64,000 nucleotides of DNA, taken from Agrostemma githago (taxonomy: Eukaryota; Streptophyta; Magnoliopsida; Caryophyllales; Caryophyllaceae). The notes beneath the pieces were generated by a model. The model was not told where the DNA came from and did not search any database. It worked only from the letters and a program-made list of their open reading frames with translations. The DNA is taken from positions 15,470,557 through 15,534,556 of the forward strand of contig OY288256.1 of NCBI GenBank assembly GCA_958450325.1, given 5' to 3'. This document shows, in pieces, positions 10,227 through 22,783 of the stretch. The position numbers were made by a program, and so were the translations under genes. The stretch's first letter is position 1. Each line of letters starts with the position of its first letter.

Positions 10227-12821
10227 TTCGTCTTAGGGCCTAGACCTAATAATGTAATAAATGGCTTTTTTATTTTTCGCATCAAGTCAAGAGGTACGAG
10301 GGGACCTGTCCTCCACCTCCCTGAAAGCAATATCTCGGGCGCATAGCCCACTTATTACTATCAATAAAAGAAATAAACTTTTCTTCCTTTATAATGCTCC
10401 TCGACAATCGCTTGATTTAATAATGCACTTTCCTGCTTACAACTCGGTACTATGCCATTTATCAATAACAGTCAAACATACTTCAAAACAACGAGGAATT
10501 ACAAAAACTGAGATCCCGTGTTCTTTTTTTTACCTATTCCATGCCTGGTATAGAAACCCACAAACTATCCCTTAGAACGAGTATCCCCGAATCCTATGAC
10601 GAATCTAGATAGTCTCTCAGCCTGTGATCAAAGACGGAAGGCAAACCCATTTCCCACAATAAACACCCCTCGAACAAAGACCGACCAATTCCAACCATAG
10701 GTGCTAGTCCGACAAAATAAAAGAGTCTGAAATGGCTAAAAGGAGCCAAAGAAAAAAAATGAAACCAAGGCCAAACTAAACTGGCCCAATTCAATGATCA
10801 AGAACAAAACTCAACGGCCAAAATGAAACCCCCAATCATTCAACTCGACTTGAAGTGCAAAGTCCGAACAAAAAGCAAAAAAAAATGAACAGACCAGTCA
10901 ACTAGCACCAAATATTAGCCTCCCCACATTACAACCCTTAAGACCTTCCCGAGACACTTGTTGGGAGACAGTCCGGAATTTTGAGAATTCAATCTCAATA
11001 GGATAATCCCAACCGTTAGGGCCAGACATGGAAATCAGATCCCACGTAATTTACATCCAACCCGATTGAAGTCTGAGTCATTTTTACTCAGCTTCCCCTT
11101 TCCTACCACATTATGAAACCTTAGCCCATAGCCCTAACTCCACAAAAATCAAGCTCCAGATTTTGATCTATCGAAACCACTTACTACCTAACTCCACATT
11201 TCAAAACCACCCAAACCAGTCGCCCTGACCTGAACACGATATCTCGGTAATTATCACATTCAAGAGGTCACACCCGATCACCTCATTTGAGTTCTTAAAA
11301 TAGGGTAAAAACCCATGTAATATACCCTAAAGCATCTCACATCGATAATTGGCATAACGAGTCTAAAGCAAAATCACTCACACCAATAAGAACTACGAAC
11401 ATGGTTTGATTCCTTCTAAACACGGATACGTAGGCAACCCTTCATCGGGTACAACCAACCAACCAAATAAAAAAATCAATTACTCGATTCACATGCAAAC
11501 CGGAACCTTTCCCGTGTGCCGGTTAACGAGTGATTTCAATAATGAAGCACAAACGACGAGCCGAGGACGGGGCGAAAACCCGAAAGGGCACCCCGGGCAA
11601 AATGAAGAAACGAGTTGCGAGCCGTCGTCAAGAAAAAAAACAGCAAAAACAACAACAAAAAAAAAAGAAAGAAAAAGAGAGAAAAAAAGCTGAGCCGAGG
11701 ATGGAGTGAAAACCCGAAAGGGCGCTCCGGGCAAAAAGAAGAATCGAGTTGCGAGCCGCCAAAAAAAAAGATTTAAAAAAATGTGCTTCTCATTAATATA
11801 AAAAAAATCAGTTCAATCAAGCCTTTGTCGAGGCCCTTTACATCGAGCATCCGAAATTCGGCTACCCCGAAAAATGACGACATGTCAAGCAAAACCCTAG
11901 AAAAAACTAGTACTAATACGCCACATAATATCAATTAATACAACATAGTACTAAACGGCTAGGCTCTACCGGTCCAACTTTTCCTTTCCCTTGCCATTCA
12001 GGTGTGCTTGCTTGAGTCTCTCACCATTGACCCTCCTAACGCAAGCTTCCACCTCCCTAGCCAAAAGCGAGCCCAGCCAATCTCACTTCCCCTCCTCACT
12101 CACATTTTCAATATGGGTCTTGTCAGTCTCGGCGCGTTTAGATGAACTGACAAATACTAGGATTGGTAACGTTGTCTTCGGTCGGGCGCTTAGCGACATT
12201 AGCCCACATAGCTTCCTTGTTCTATAGTACAGTCATCTCCACAATCCTTAACCTTTCTCTCACATCCGACAACCCCGGACGTCAGGAACGACCTCCTGAA
12301 ATCGCTAAACCCCTTTCCAAAAGCCGAAATGCCCGCGAAAGAGTGGCAGGTCCACACGGACAACACATTTCACCCGTCCGATCCATCAGACTTAGACGTC
12401 CTTTTTATTTTTCTTTTCAGGGGGATAAGCTACCCCACCTAGGCGTGTTGTAGCCCCGAATGACATCGTCAATTCGCGTCTGTGGCCCAGTACGGCATTG
12501 TCAATAAAATATAAAAAGTGGTCTAGCTTTTTTCAAAAATTGGTCTAAGTTTTTTCTCTTTTTGCCTCATTTTAAACATGAATGTCGAGTCATTCACACT
12601 TGTCTCCTAACACCGAACACGCACTCGGTCGATACACTTTAGCTACAAAGCATTTCTTACATCTTTACACGTCTCGAGTCAAACGTTTTAATCGACGTAC
12701 TACCTGATCCGATTCCCGGCTCAAACTAACGCATTTCAAAAATCCGAAAAACCGCTTTCGTATTCTCGGGAAGCCCCAATGCATTTTAAAACGTCCTAAA
12801 CTACAATGAAATCACAAATAA
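10227..12821 (+). mobile_element. Non-coding 3' region of the gag-only Tat-type element
   Basis: About 2.6 kb with no pol motifs in any frame that I can recognise. At 11420-11460 it carries a GGATACGTAGGCA-type motif that also occurs, reverse-complemented, downstream of the minus-strand pol (about 13885-13917), so this is the shared 3' untranslated region of Tat elements. It also holds a tandem duplication at about 11556-11760. A short G-run precedes a TGTAG at 12449, but what follows does not match the LTR start seen in the solo LTR. Confidence 0.55.
11556..11760. repeat. Two-copy tandem duplication, about 140 bp
   Basis: The unit GAGCCGAGGAYGGRGYGAAA, continuing through CCCGAAAGGGC and CCGGGCAAAA to GAGTTGCGAGCCG, occurs from about 11559 and again from about 11694. 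The copies are separated by an A-rich spacer and carry several substitutions. Confidence 0.75.
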
Positions 12822-13758
12822 AACAAAGCGATGGTTGGGTTCCGGATTAGTCCGGTTGCTCACCTTACTAGGTTCGAAGCATTTCTATTAATACCGAACC
12901 GACGCATCTTTAGTAGAATACCAGGTAAGGTATACCACGAGAATGACTAATATCCGTATTATCGCGTTAAAACTGATTTGCTAATACGTATAATACTAGT
13001 ACTCTCTACTCTCCTACGTGCATCTTTTCATGGCCTGCCTGTCACAAGAAATCGCATGCAAAGAATGTAAACACAACTACTTTGACGACAAAACTTACTT
13101 GTCTCTAAACAACCGACGTAGCAAAAGGTATAGGGTTAAAACAACGGATGTTATTGTATTTCCACCACAACAAAAGAACTAGGTGATCAGCCCACCGATT
13201 GATTAGTAGAGGCCGCTATAGTGCAGGCGGGATTGGGTGTTGACATCTATCGGATGTTGGCTTCCCAATACGTACCCTCACCCCTTATTCAGAATCGACG
13301 GTTTCGAGATGTCCAAAATCATTGGCAATGAGAGTCATTCCAGGCATGGAGTGCTTAAGGGTACAAGTCTTTATGTTTAGGTCCCGTGCCACTCAACTTT
13401 GAGCCGGCAAGGGATCAAAATTGACTTGAACGGTTTCCGAGTCCCCATAATTGACTCGGTGGTGACTCCATAAATCGGCAACGAATTCAGTTCACCAAAA
13501 AGGTCGTCTTACCAAACAAATCGGCCTTTAAACATTTACAACCACGACTCGATCGATTCCAAACGGAAACACGGGTGCCCGCACCCGTCTAGTACAAGTC
13601 CAGATCGTCATCCGAATCGAGGTCCGACACATCGCCCCGTACGCGAGATCGAACCGGCCCCCGACCAGGAGGGGGGCAGCATGGGTGGTCGCTGCCACAC
13701 GTTGAAAAACCGGGTCGGTCCCGCGCGGGGCGCCGGGCGGTGCGGACGGACGTCCACA
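12822..13758 (+). mobile_element. 3' LTR (3' portion) of the gag-only Tat-type element
   Basis: This is a near copy of 6184-7119 in the same orientation, ending CGTCCACA at 13758. The part equivalent to the LTR upstream of 6184 is not recognisable left of 12822, so the LTR is recombined or deleted there. The five bases after its end are AGTGT; no partner can be checked because the 5' LTR start is lost. Confidence 0.65.
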
Positions 13759-14102
13759 AGTGTCGTGTGTTTTTTTTGGATCATGGGTTTTATAACTTCC
13801 CAAATTTATCAGGTTTTTAGTAATAAATAAAGGAAGTTTATTAATTAAACCGTTTTTGTCTCTTTTTCTCGATTGCAGTGGTTGTGTCCTTTTGAGGGCC
13901 TGCCTACGTATCCACAATTAGCGAAATCAAATCAAACGTAGTTCGGGCTTTGTATAATTTGCAATCTCGAAATACACCAAGACTAATGGTTCGAGATGTT
14001 AATGACAGTAAGATAAATAATCCTCGCTTATTGACTTGCTTTTCGAAAGTTTATTATTAAAAACAATTTTAATAAACTTTTTGCAAATGTCATTGAGAAA
14101 GG
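13759..14102 (-). mobile_element. 3' untranslated region of the minus-strand Tat element
   Basis: This follows the integrase stop codon. It contains the reverse complement of the GGATACGTAGGCA motif seen in the plus-strand element. The expected polypurine tract and 3' LTR are absent; the region abuts the other element's LTR end at 13758. Confidence 0.5.
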
Positions 14103-15408
14103 TCATGGGTAGTAACGCTTCAGCTGGTCTAGGTTGGTAGGATTGGTAAATTCATTCCTGTCCAAATTCGTCAGCTTCACAGCACCGCCTGATAGAACCT
14201 TTTTACCAGATATGGCCCGGCCCAATTGGGCTTGAATTTTCCCTCGGGTCAACTGGTAATAGAGCTCGCACAGACTTGAGAACCAAGTCCCTTTCTTTAA
14301 TGTTCCCGGGCCTCACACTTTTATTAAAGGCTCGTTGGATTCTTTGCTAATATACCTGAATATTTTTGAGGGCACGGGATCGCCGTTCATCTAATAGAAC
14401 TAACGAGTCATATCGCTCTCGAACCTAATCGGCTTCAGGTACTTGACTTTCTAAAAGAATCCTGAGAGACGATACTTCCAACTCGACCGTTTGTACTGCT
14501 TCCATCTCGTATGTCAATTAATAGGGTGTGACATCGGCTGCGGTGCGGATCGACGTCCGATATCCCCATAGAGCAAAATATATCTAATTGGGCCAGTCTC
14601 GGTAATTATCAGCCATCTTTTTTAGTATGGTGACAATTGTTTTATTGACTGCTTCTACCGCTCCATTTTTTTGGGGACGGCAAGGCGAAGAGGTATGTCT
14701 CTGAATTTTATATTTTGTTAGCTGGGCCACTATTTCGGCTTGAAAATAGGTCCCATTATCACTGATGAACTCATGCGGGATCCCGTACCGGCATATTATC
14801 TTGTTCTGGATGAACTTAGCTACATGCTTGGCGTTGAGAATACGGTAGGATTCAGCCTCGACCCATTTGGTGAAATAGTCGATGGCTACAAAGATGAAGC
14901 AGTGGCCACATGTACCGGAGGGATTTATTTCCCCGACTATGTCAATACCCCATGTCGAAAACGGCCATGGTGACGTCATGGTATATAGCAAGGATGACGG
15001 CATATGTTGCACGTTGGCGAAGATTTGACAGTTATGGCAATGTTTGACATACTTCCTGCAGTCGGTTTCCATATTATTCCAGTAATATCTGAACCTCGTA
15101 ATTTTTCGGACTAACATCTTGGCATTCATATGCGGACCGCGCTCACTGTCATGTACTTCGTCCATAACCTTTTCAGCCTTAATCTTGTCAATGCATAGGA
15201 GAAGAGCCCTCTGCGCTATCTTTTTGTACAGTTGCCCGTCATCAATACTGATAAAAAGGGTGGCTAGTCTTCGTAGGGCTTTCGTGGCCCGACTGTCGGT
15301 TCCGTGAGGATATTCTCCCGTCGACATGTATGTTAAAACATCCTGATACCATGGCTCAGAATCGGCTATTTCAATGTCTTCGATGACGTGGATATATTCT
15401 TTCAACAC
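14103..15408 (-). pseudogene. Tat integrase domain, broken
   Basis: Integrase inserts the cDNA into chromosomes. On the minus strand an open stretch of 274 codons (15408-14584) shows the zinc-binding end (CHNCQIF near 15030), the catalytic core with GIDIVGEINP and ISDNGTYF (the two aspartates), and a glutamate-region NGAVEAVNK. Reading continues with stops and shifts past 14584 to NPTNLDQLKRYYP and a TGA at 14105-14103, a C-terminal ending I associate with Tat-lineage polyproteins. Stops inside 14560-14110 make it non-functional. Confidence 0.85.
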
Positions 15409-16402
15409 AAATCGGCATATTGGTCAGGTGGTTGGGAATATTTAGTAAAGATGCCAATTTTGAGAGTGCATCTGCAAACGGGTTTTCTTTCCGAGGCAGG
15501 TATATGTACTCTACCTTCTGGAATTGTTTCTCGAGAACCCTTACTCGCGCCTAGTAGGCTACGAGGTTGGCGTTCCGAGTTTTCCATTTCCGGAGTGCCT
15601 GATTAATGACCAAGGATGAATCGCCGTGTACTCGGAGATTTGTGACCCCTAAATCGGCGGCATCTTATAACTCATGGATGCATGCTTCGTACTTGGCAGT
15701 GTTACTAGTAACGTCGAAGTCCAATTTGATGGACGCGGGAGTATGTTCCCCTTTTGGCGAGATTAAAAGAATTCCAACTCCGAACCCTCGGAAATTGGAT
15801 GCCCCATCGAAATATAAATCTCATGTTTCTGTATCGGTATGGAATATGTCTTCGTCTGGGAAGGAACAAGGGTCGGTGTGTCCTTCTTTGGTTATGGGAC
15901 TATTGGCGAGAAACTCGGCTACTACCCGGCCCTTAATAGCTTTTAACGGTACGAACTTTAGGTCGAACTCTGCCAACATTAGAGTCCATCTTGAAATTCT
16001 GCCATTGAGAATGGGCTTTTCGAAAAAGTATTTGATGGGGTCCATCTTGGATAATTCCTGTACTTCGTAGCTGAGCATATAATGTCAGAGTTTCTTGGTG
16101 GCCCAGACTAGAGCTAAGCACATTTTCTCGAGCATGGTGTATTTGCATTCATACTCTAAAAACTTTTTGGTGATGTAATAGATAGCTCGTTCTTCTGAGT
16201 CGACTGTCTGTGCCAGCATAGCCCTCATGGCTGTCTCGATCATTGTTAGGTATAAAGACAAAGGCAAACCGGGTTGAGGTGGCATTAAGACCGGCGGAGC
16301 AGACAGGATTTCTTTGATTTTGTCAAAAGCTGCTTGACATTTATCGTCCCACAGTGTTCGTTCCCCCACTTTCAGTTTCTTGAAAATCGGTTCACATACC
16401 AT
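15409..16402 (-). pseudogene. Tat RNase H region, broken
   Basis: RNase H removes the RNA template during reverse transcription. Minus-strand fragments 16402-16085 and 16078-15821 encode the RNase H that follows RT (an AIYYITKKFLEYE segment; then ISRWTLMLAEFDLKFVPLKA). Decayed sequence down to about 15410 occupies the place of the second RNase H typical of Tat elements. Stops at 16085 and 15821 and frame changes separate the pieces. Confidence 0.75.
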
Positions 16403-17226
16403 AGTCAGTTTGGAGATAAAACGACTGATCGATGTATTGAACTTTCCCGAGGAATCCCCTTATTTCTTTTTCAGTTTTAGGAGGCTTCATTTCGGTGATG
16501 GCTTTGATCTTTGATGGATCGACCTCGATACCACGTTGGCTAACGATGTGACCCAGTAATTTGCCGGATGTTACCCCAAAACTGCACTTTTGAGGGTTTA
16601 GCCTCATGTTGTATTTGCGCAATCGAGTAAAGAATTTTCTTAGGGTAGTGATGTGCCCATCCCAGTCGTTGGATTTGACGATCATGTCGTCTACGTAAAC
16701 TTCTACTTTCTTATGCATTATGTCGTGTAATAAGGTTGTAGCAGTTCGTTAATAAGTGATCCCGACATTGATAAGACCAAATGGCATGACGGTATAGAAG
16801 TAAGTACCCCTAAGTGTAGTGAAGGTGGTCTTACTCATATCTTCTTCTGCTATCTTGATCTAGTTATACCCGGCATACCCATCCATAAATGATAGAAGGG
16901 AATGGTCAGCGGTATTGTCCACCAATATGTCGATGTGTGGTAATGGAAAATCGTCTTTCGGGGTCGCCTTGGTAAGATCCCAAAAGTGTACGCATACGCG
17001 CACCTTACCGTCCTTTTTAGGAACCGGCACGATATTTGTAACCCAGTCCGGATATTCGGACACCTGTATGAAGCCGGCCTTAAACTGTTTATCGACTTCG
17101 TCTTTGACTTTGAGAGACCATTCGGGCCTCATTCTTTGGAGTTTTTGCTTAACCGGTTTTCACCCGTCTTTGATTGGTATGTGGTGCTCGGCTATTTCCT
17201 GGTCTGTCCCCGGCATGTCCTTGTAA
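16392..17226 (-). pseudogene. Tat reverse transcriptase, broken
   Basis: Reverse transcriptase copies element RNA into DNA. Fragment 17132-16860 carries GFIQVSEYPDWVTNIVPVPK and the DFPLPHIDILVD segment. Fragment 16718-16392 carries the catalytic YVDDMIVKS motif and the GHIVSQRGIEVDPSKI thumb-proximal segment. Between and after them are stops (for example after DGYAGYN and near 16745), so the enzyme is dead. The order RT, RNase H, integrase is as expected for Ty3/gypsy. Confidence 0.85.
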
Positions 17227-18543
17227 AACCATGCGAAGACGTCTTTAAATTCTTGGAGAAGGCTTGTGAACTGTTGTCTCTCCTCGGGATCTAAGGATAA
17301 CCCTGTCTTAAGCATCTGGGGTTCTAAGGTTGTTCCCACATTAATCGACTCGGTTTCTTCGATTACCGGATTCCGGGACTCCTTTTGCTCTAACTGCACG
17401 ATCAGATGAGAAGGTAGGGGTACATGTTCGTCGGGTTTCTCAATGTCATTGCATAAAATACTTTCGAAACCAGAATTAGAAAGAGACAAGTCGTAAGCAG
17501 AACGGTTGTTATTATTGATTGAAAATTTTGAAAACAGCTCGAAAAGAGCAGCCATCTGATCATTGGTCAGTGACGCGATAGGTATGGCACTTGGGACAGA
17601 CCCCTAAGCACCAGCAGGAGTAACTAAAGGGAGAGGGGTTACAGGAGTGACTATAGCACCGGACCCCCTAGACTCGACCTCAGACTCTAACTCAGACTCG
17701 GACTCGGACTCAGACTCAGAAGCAGGCATGTCTTCTTCCCCGGTGACCAGCTTGTAGATCCTCCCTTGACTGTCAGTCTACTTGACAATCTTCCTCCAAG
17801 CCTTGTTTCCCGTCTCGGAGCCAACATCCGAGATCAACTTTGTTGGGTCGAATCTATTGCTATGGAGGATGAGGTTGACCAGGTCTTCCTTTAGAGTTGG
17901 GGCTATCGTGTCTTCCCCGAAAAGTAGCCCGAGCGCGGGCTCAACATTTTCGGTGCCTTCAGACTGGATGAGGGTTAATACATCATTCGGGATATAATTG
18001 CAATCTCGAGCCAATTAGGTCCCGGGGTGCACAGCATTGGGTTGGAATAGACCAACCTGGATGGACCCAAATACCGGCGTGACGAAGTAGTCAGTCATCC
18101 GTGGGCTATAAGGGCTCAAGTAGATACCCTTAATGATATTGAAGTAGGGCCTGAAGAGGTATTCCTCCTCGATCATTCCCACAAAATTGAACCCCAGAGG
18201 TCTGTGTTGAGGCAGCCTGTGCATTGCAGCTAGCCACGGTCATATGGGTTGCCTCCAAAGTGATAACACTATCATGCAGGGGCAACTTGATTTTTTGGTG
18301 GAGGGTGGAGGACACCGCTTTGACAGCGTGGATCCATGGCCTCCCTAGGAGTAGGTTGAAGGAAGAGGTGACGTCGATCACCTGAAATTCCAACTCCTTT
18401 TCCCCAACTACCGACTTTGGGCACCCATCAAAAGCCTGAATGATTTGAGGAGTCGGGACATAGTCAGCCTCGGTAATGCCGAGGGCTTTGGCAATTCTTA
18501 GAGGAAGGACATTGATGGCAGACCCGTCATCAATTAGGGTCAT
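17227..18543 (-). pseudogene. Tat protease and protease-RT linker, broken
   Basis: Fragment 18543-18130 shows LIDDGSAINVLP, an aspartic-protease active-site segment, and LLGRPWIHAVKAV, the conserved end of the retropepsin fold. Downstream fragments 18224-18015, 18014-17778 and 17555-17160 form the linker leading to RT (a LQEFKDVFAWFYKDMPG segment just before the polymerase). An acidic S/D/E repeat tract lies around 17680-17730. The frames are not continuous. Confidence 0.75.
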
Positions 18544-18946
18544 TGGAAGGTACTTCCCGCGACAAACACCGTAATATAAGGGGCTAAGTTATGAGAAGCC
18601 CCAAACGCTGGCAGATCGGCTTCGGAGAAGGTGATTAATGGGCCTTCCTCCTTGGCTTTGCCCCTTAACTGGGGCAGGACCGTGGCTACCATTTCAGCAG
18701 GGGTAAACATGGAGTCGATCTTAATGTGATTGAGAGCCTTAGTAAGTGCCTCTCGATGCTCTTGCGAACTGACCAGGAGTTGTATAGTGAGGTCAACTCA
18801 GGTCTTCTTCATGAGAGTCGTGTTAGTAGTCGGCTCCTCGGGGGCGACTTCCGTCTTGATTGGCTCAGTGGTGGTTGCCGGGATAGAGGTGTCCCTAGAG
18901 CTAGTTGCTTGATAGGGATGACCAGAGCGCGTGAGGTGGTTACTGG
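18544..18946 (-). pseudogene. Gag-protease junction of the Tat element
   Basis: Polyprotein remnant with frame breaks joining gag to protease. No domain can be named; position and composition fit the gag-pol linker. Confidence 0.45.
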
Positions 18947-20298
18947 CTAGAACTTTGGACTTAGCCTTTCGGACCTCTTCACTGGTAATGGGGACAGTTT
19001 CCCCTTTGACGAGGTATATTCGTCCTCGTCATTGAACCAGATCTCATTCACTTGTTGGATAAAAGAAGAGATAAGATGGGAACAGTCGATCACCTCCCTG
19101 GTAAAAATGGCGTGGGAGCTGAAGGGATTGTCTTTGTTGCTCGGTTTTTTCCCGGGTAAAGGAATCTTACCACTCTCAATCAGGTCCTGAATAAGATGCT
19201 TCAAATTCAAGCACATTTCAGTGTCATGCCCGTTGCCCCGGTGGTATTGGCAATAGGCTTGGGCATTATAGTTCTTGGACTATCGGTTGACTGGAACCTC
19301 AGAAGTTGGGCCTATCAGTTGGATTAGGCCCTTTGAAGATAGCCTTTGGAAGGAATAAGTATAGGTGGTACCTATATCAGTGAATACCCGAGGTGGGGTA
19401 TTCTTCTTGGACAAGGCATCGAATAGATTGACCTCATCGAAAATGTTGCGGGCTACAGCCGGAGACTTACTAGAGGAGGAGGCCCCTTGGTAACCCTTGT
19501 TGGAGGCCTTAGTTAGGCCCTCTAGCCTCAGATCATATTCAATTCTCATACCCATTTCAGTAAGGGTGGTGAAATTGGGTATGACAGCATACCGGAGATG
19601 GACCCGGTAGGAGGGGAGGAGGTTCTTAACAAAGGCCTCCCCCAGAGTTTTCTCGCTAGGCTTATCGACCAGCTTCAGACTTTCGGCCCTCGAGCGTTGA
19701 AGGTATTTAGCAAAACCTTCTTTGGGCTCCTGGGCCATACCCTCCAAGGAGCGCATAGTGGTTTGAATCTCAGTGTTATCAGCATAGTTCCGAGCAAATT
19801 CCGTAGCTACATCATCCTAAGTTGGGTATTTTTTCGGGTCTAGCCTATAGTACCAGCCCGTGGGTGCTTCTCAAGGGAAGTAGCGAACAGGTTCTTGAAC
19901 ATGCTCGATTTTACTCCCTTGATGGCCATGAACTCCTTGAAGGCCCGGATGTGGAGAAATGGGTCTTCGGTCCCTTCGAACATCGGCAGGCCCGTGAGTT
20001 TCAGATTGGCGGGTAACTCGTCGTGCAAAGGAGAATAAACACGGGAGTTCTCCATGTGGATGGTGTTATTCCCGGACAGGTGGACTTGTTCCGCTAGTCG
20101 GCACACCGTGCTAACGAGTTCGGCGATGGGCCCAGTGTTTTCAGTACCGGTGTTAGGAGTCCCTTGCTCCACAACAGTCAGACGAGCATTGATGGCCATT
20201 TGATCGACCCTCATTGCTATCAGTTGGGCCTCAATCTCAGTTTGCTTGGAGACCATGGCGTCCATCGAGGTTTTCAAGTTGTTCAAAGTTTGTTCCAT
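18947..20298 (-). pseudogene. Tat gag, broken
   Basis: The ATG at 20298 opens a 152-codon frame with a helical N-terminal region followed by the gag core (GTEDPFLHIRAFKEFMAIKG). A frame change near 19840 leads to 19756-19280 (MAQEPKEGFAKYLQRSRAES), and the 3' part is at 19216-18947. The Q-x-CHYHR-type zinc region would lie in the gap near 19220-19260 and is disrupted. It is homologous to gag at 8761-10226 but diverged, so the two elements are related Tat families. Leader sequence upstream is interrupted by solo LTRs. Confidence 0.8.
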
Positions 20299-20411
20299 TC
20301 TGAGCTTGATTGACGGTGTCCTGGCTGTAAGAATACAACGTAATCAGAAACCTCGAACCCAGACCGTGGAATCAAAACAGTACATCCCAAGCAATGAAAA
20401 GATTGAACGAG
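20299..20411 (-). mobile_element. Leader of the minus-strand Tat element, gag-proximal part
   Basis: Short untranslated piece between gag and the solo LTR. Its continuation lies at 22438-22783, on the other side of that insertion. Confidence 0.5.
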
Positions 20412-22437
20412 AGAACTGTAACGGCACTAAATTTTCGCGACCAAAATCGAAGAAAAAAAAAAGGAAAATTTAAAGTCATTACTCCGCACTTAGCTCACAA
20501 AGCCAAATGCAAGGCAAAAGAATTATATAAGAATTAAAAAGAAATATAAATCCGATAAATAATTAAATGAAAACGTTGCAGCGAAAGACTTAAGTCCCAC
20601 AAAATTCAAAACGGTTTAAAACAACTTCAAACCAAAATTCAACATAAATATAAATACTTCGGAGGTAAATGTTAAATAATAAAATTCTTCCTCGCTCAGC
20701 ATCCCGAACCAAATGCACCCATGCAGCATATTAAGTGTACCTATCAACTGTACCCAAAACACAAATAGGTACAGGTTCCAGCGGGGGAACGACCCAAAAC
20801 AAAAGGACATCAGCAAAGCTGAGTAAAATATATTATATTGAAAACGTAACACAATAATTATAATTTGTAGTAAACTGAAATCAGAGTTAAATATCACCGT
20901 CTCGATACCAAACCAAAAGTATTGTGAATAACAATTGTCAAAACCAAACTCAACCAAAATATATTGTTACCACCTGTGTGCCAAGGTCCTACCCTTTTAG
21001 CACGATCGATCTAGAGGTACCACCTATGCTTAGCTAGACTTACTATAGTGCGCACTACTCACATTTGGGTAGTCAGTAGGATGAGGCTGCCAAAGGAGAA
21101 AGTCTAACTACCTAGGGGCCGGAAACCCCACTTAACACAACTCGGGCCAGGAGTTCAGTTTCGGGACGAAATCCCAGTGACGTCTCAGACACACCTTAAC
21201 CTCATAGACCAACAGAGCTCCCAGAGTCTGTCATAACCACCAAAGATTGTACCAAAATAATACCAATACGTGACTTGTTTCACAAAGTTCCAATATCCAA
21301 AATATTACAAGAGTATCGTAAAAATTCACGATTGACAAAATAATTATAAAACTGTTTGAAAAATATAATTTAAACCGAACATGCTCTTTACTTAAAGGTG
21401 AAAAGGTCAAAACGTCCTTACCCCTCGAGACGATCACAACTCAGCTAATATTATTCCAAGAATTCTTTCTCCTCGAACCCACAAGCTACAAAATATATAA
21501 ACTGACTCAATCACTTAACTTTCCAACTAACCAATATCAAGGTGATTGTACTATTCTACCAAGACACCCTCATCTATCTATCTTAAGTAGAACGGAAGAA
21601 GGCAACCCCATCAAATGTATCCCACATGTACCCAAATGCATATCCAACAATTAAAAGAGAGGTTAAGAGATAAGCATCAGCCCACTACAACAACTCCAAT
21701 TAGACTTTCCTTAAGAATGTCATAGCCTGTCATTAACCTATATGCTAATGGTGTATCCTAACAATTTAGTGAGGTCTTGACAAGAGAACACCGTCAAATA
21801 GCCATTAACCCACTATAGCCAATTAACTCATTCCTATACGACGGAAGAAAACGACAATACTCCAGACAATTGACCCAAGTTAAATCCTGACCCAAACATT
21901 CACACCACATCCCGACAATGACGACGGAAATAAAACACCGAACCCATGATTTTTAGAATGTAAGGAGACTTAATATATCAATAAACATGAATTCTCCCAA
22001 AATTTATAATTAAGGAATAAAGAGATTAGTTTATTAAATTACTTACGATATTGACGAAGACGGATGAATTGATTGGAACAGGAAACAAGCAAAAAGGAGA
22101 GGAAGGAATGTAGCAGGCGACAGAGGGGTGTGAAAAGAAAATAAGGGTGATGGGGGAAAAGAAGGGGTGACGGGTGGGGGTTTAAATATAATGTAGTTTA
22201 GTTTTATTTTTATTTTCTTTCCTTATTGTGTTTGACTCAAAATCGAATACGATATAAAGTCGGTTTATAAAATAACGTTCCACTTTAAGAAAACCGATTT
22301 ATTATAAGACGACCCAAAATACTTTAATATTCATAATGACATTAAAAATATTTTTCCAACTTAAAAAATCGATTTAAATAAAAGTAGAAAAGTTAACTTT
22401 TTAATTGACTCAGAAAATAACAGGGTGTTACAAGAAC
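20412..22437. mobile_element. Solo LTR of a Ty3/gypsy-type element with target duplication AGAAC
   Basis: A 2016-bp unit (20417-22432) begins TGTAACGGCAC and ends GGGTGTTACA. Both ends start TGTAAC when read inward, and it has TG...CA termini. It is flanked by perfect 5-bp direct repeats AGAAC at 20412-20416 and 22433-22437. It contains no coding frame of note; the minus-strand open frames at 20616-20957 and 21231-21437 are AT-rich LTR sequence. I cannot fix its orientation. A single LTR with an intact duplication and no internal region is the expected product of LTR-LTR recombination. Confidence 0.8.
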
Positions 22438-22783
22438 GACTCGAGAAATACTCCAAGACGGGTGACTCGTGGGTGGTGTGACTTCCTTAGGATTCGGCTT
22501 TGTGGGTCGAGTCCTGTTCGAAGGAAGGAACACGTGAGATTTGCCCACACTTTTGACTCGAGTGTCTAAACGGTTTGTAGGGGTATGCCCTATGCGGGTT
22601 GGTCATGCCTTTAAAACAAGGCGGACTCGGGATGAGGAGGAAACCCGTGATGTAAGATCGACGAAGTTTCGACGCTATAAACCTTTGACGATTTATGAGA
22701 AGACCCGACACACGGATAAAGGTAGGTCCTATAATAAGGAAGGTTTTTTGGAAAGGGGTTGAATTTTGAAAAATTCGGAGGAC
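22438..22783 (-). mobile_element. Leader of the minus-strand Tat element, middle part
   Basis: A 346-bp slice of untranslated leader left between the two solo-LTR insertions. The open frame at 22487-22858 crosses into the neighbouring LTR and is not a gene. Confidence 0.5.

Noticed and set aside
12449..13758. TGTAG at 12449 as the start of a full 3' LTR
   Set aside because: The next ~370 bp do not match the start of the solo LTR family; homology begins only at about 12822.
20326..22432. Alternative left border of the solo LTR at the TG at 20326
   Set aside because: Its flank CTGGC does not match AGAAC on the right. The TG at 20417 preceded by AGAAC gives a perfect target duplication.
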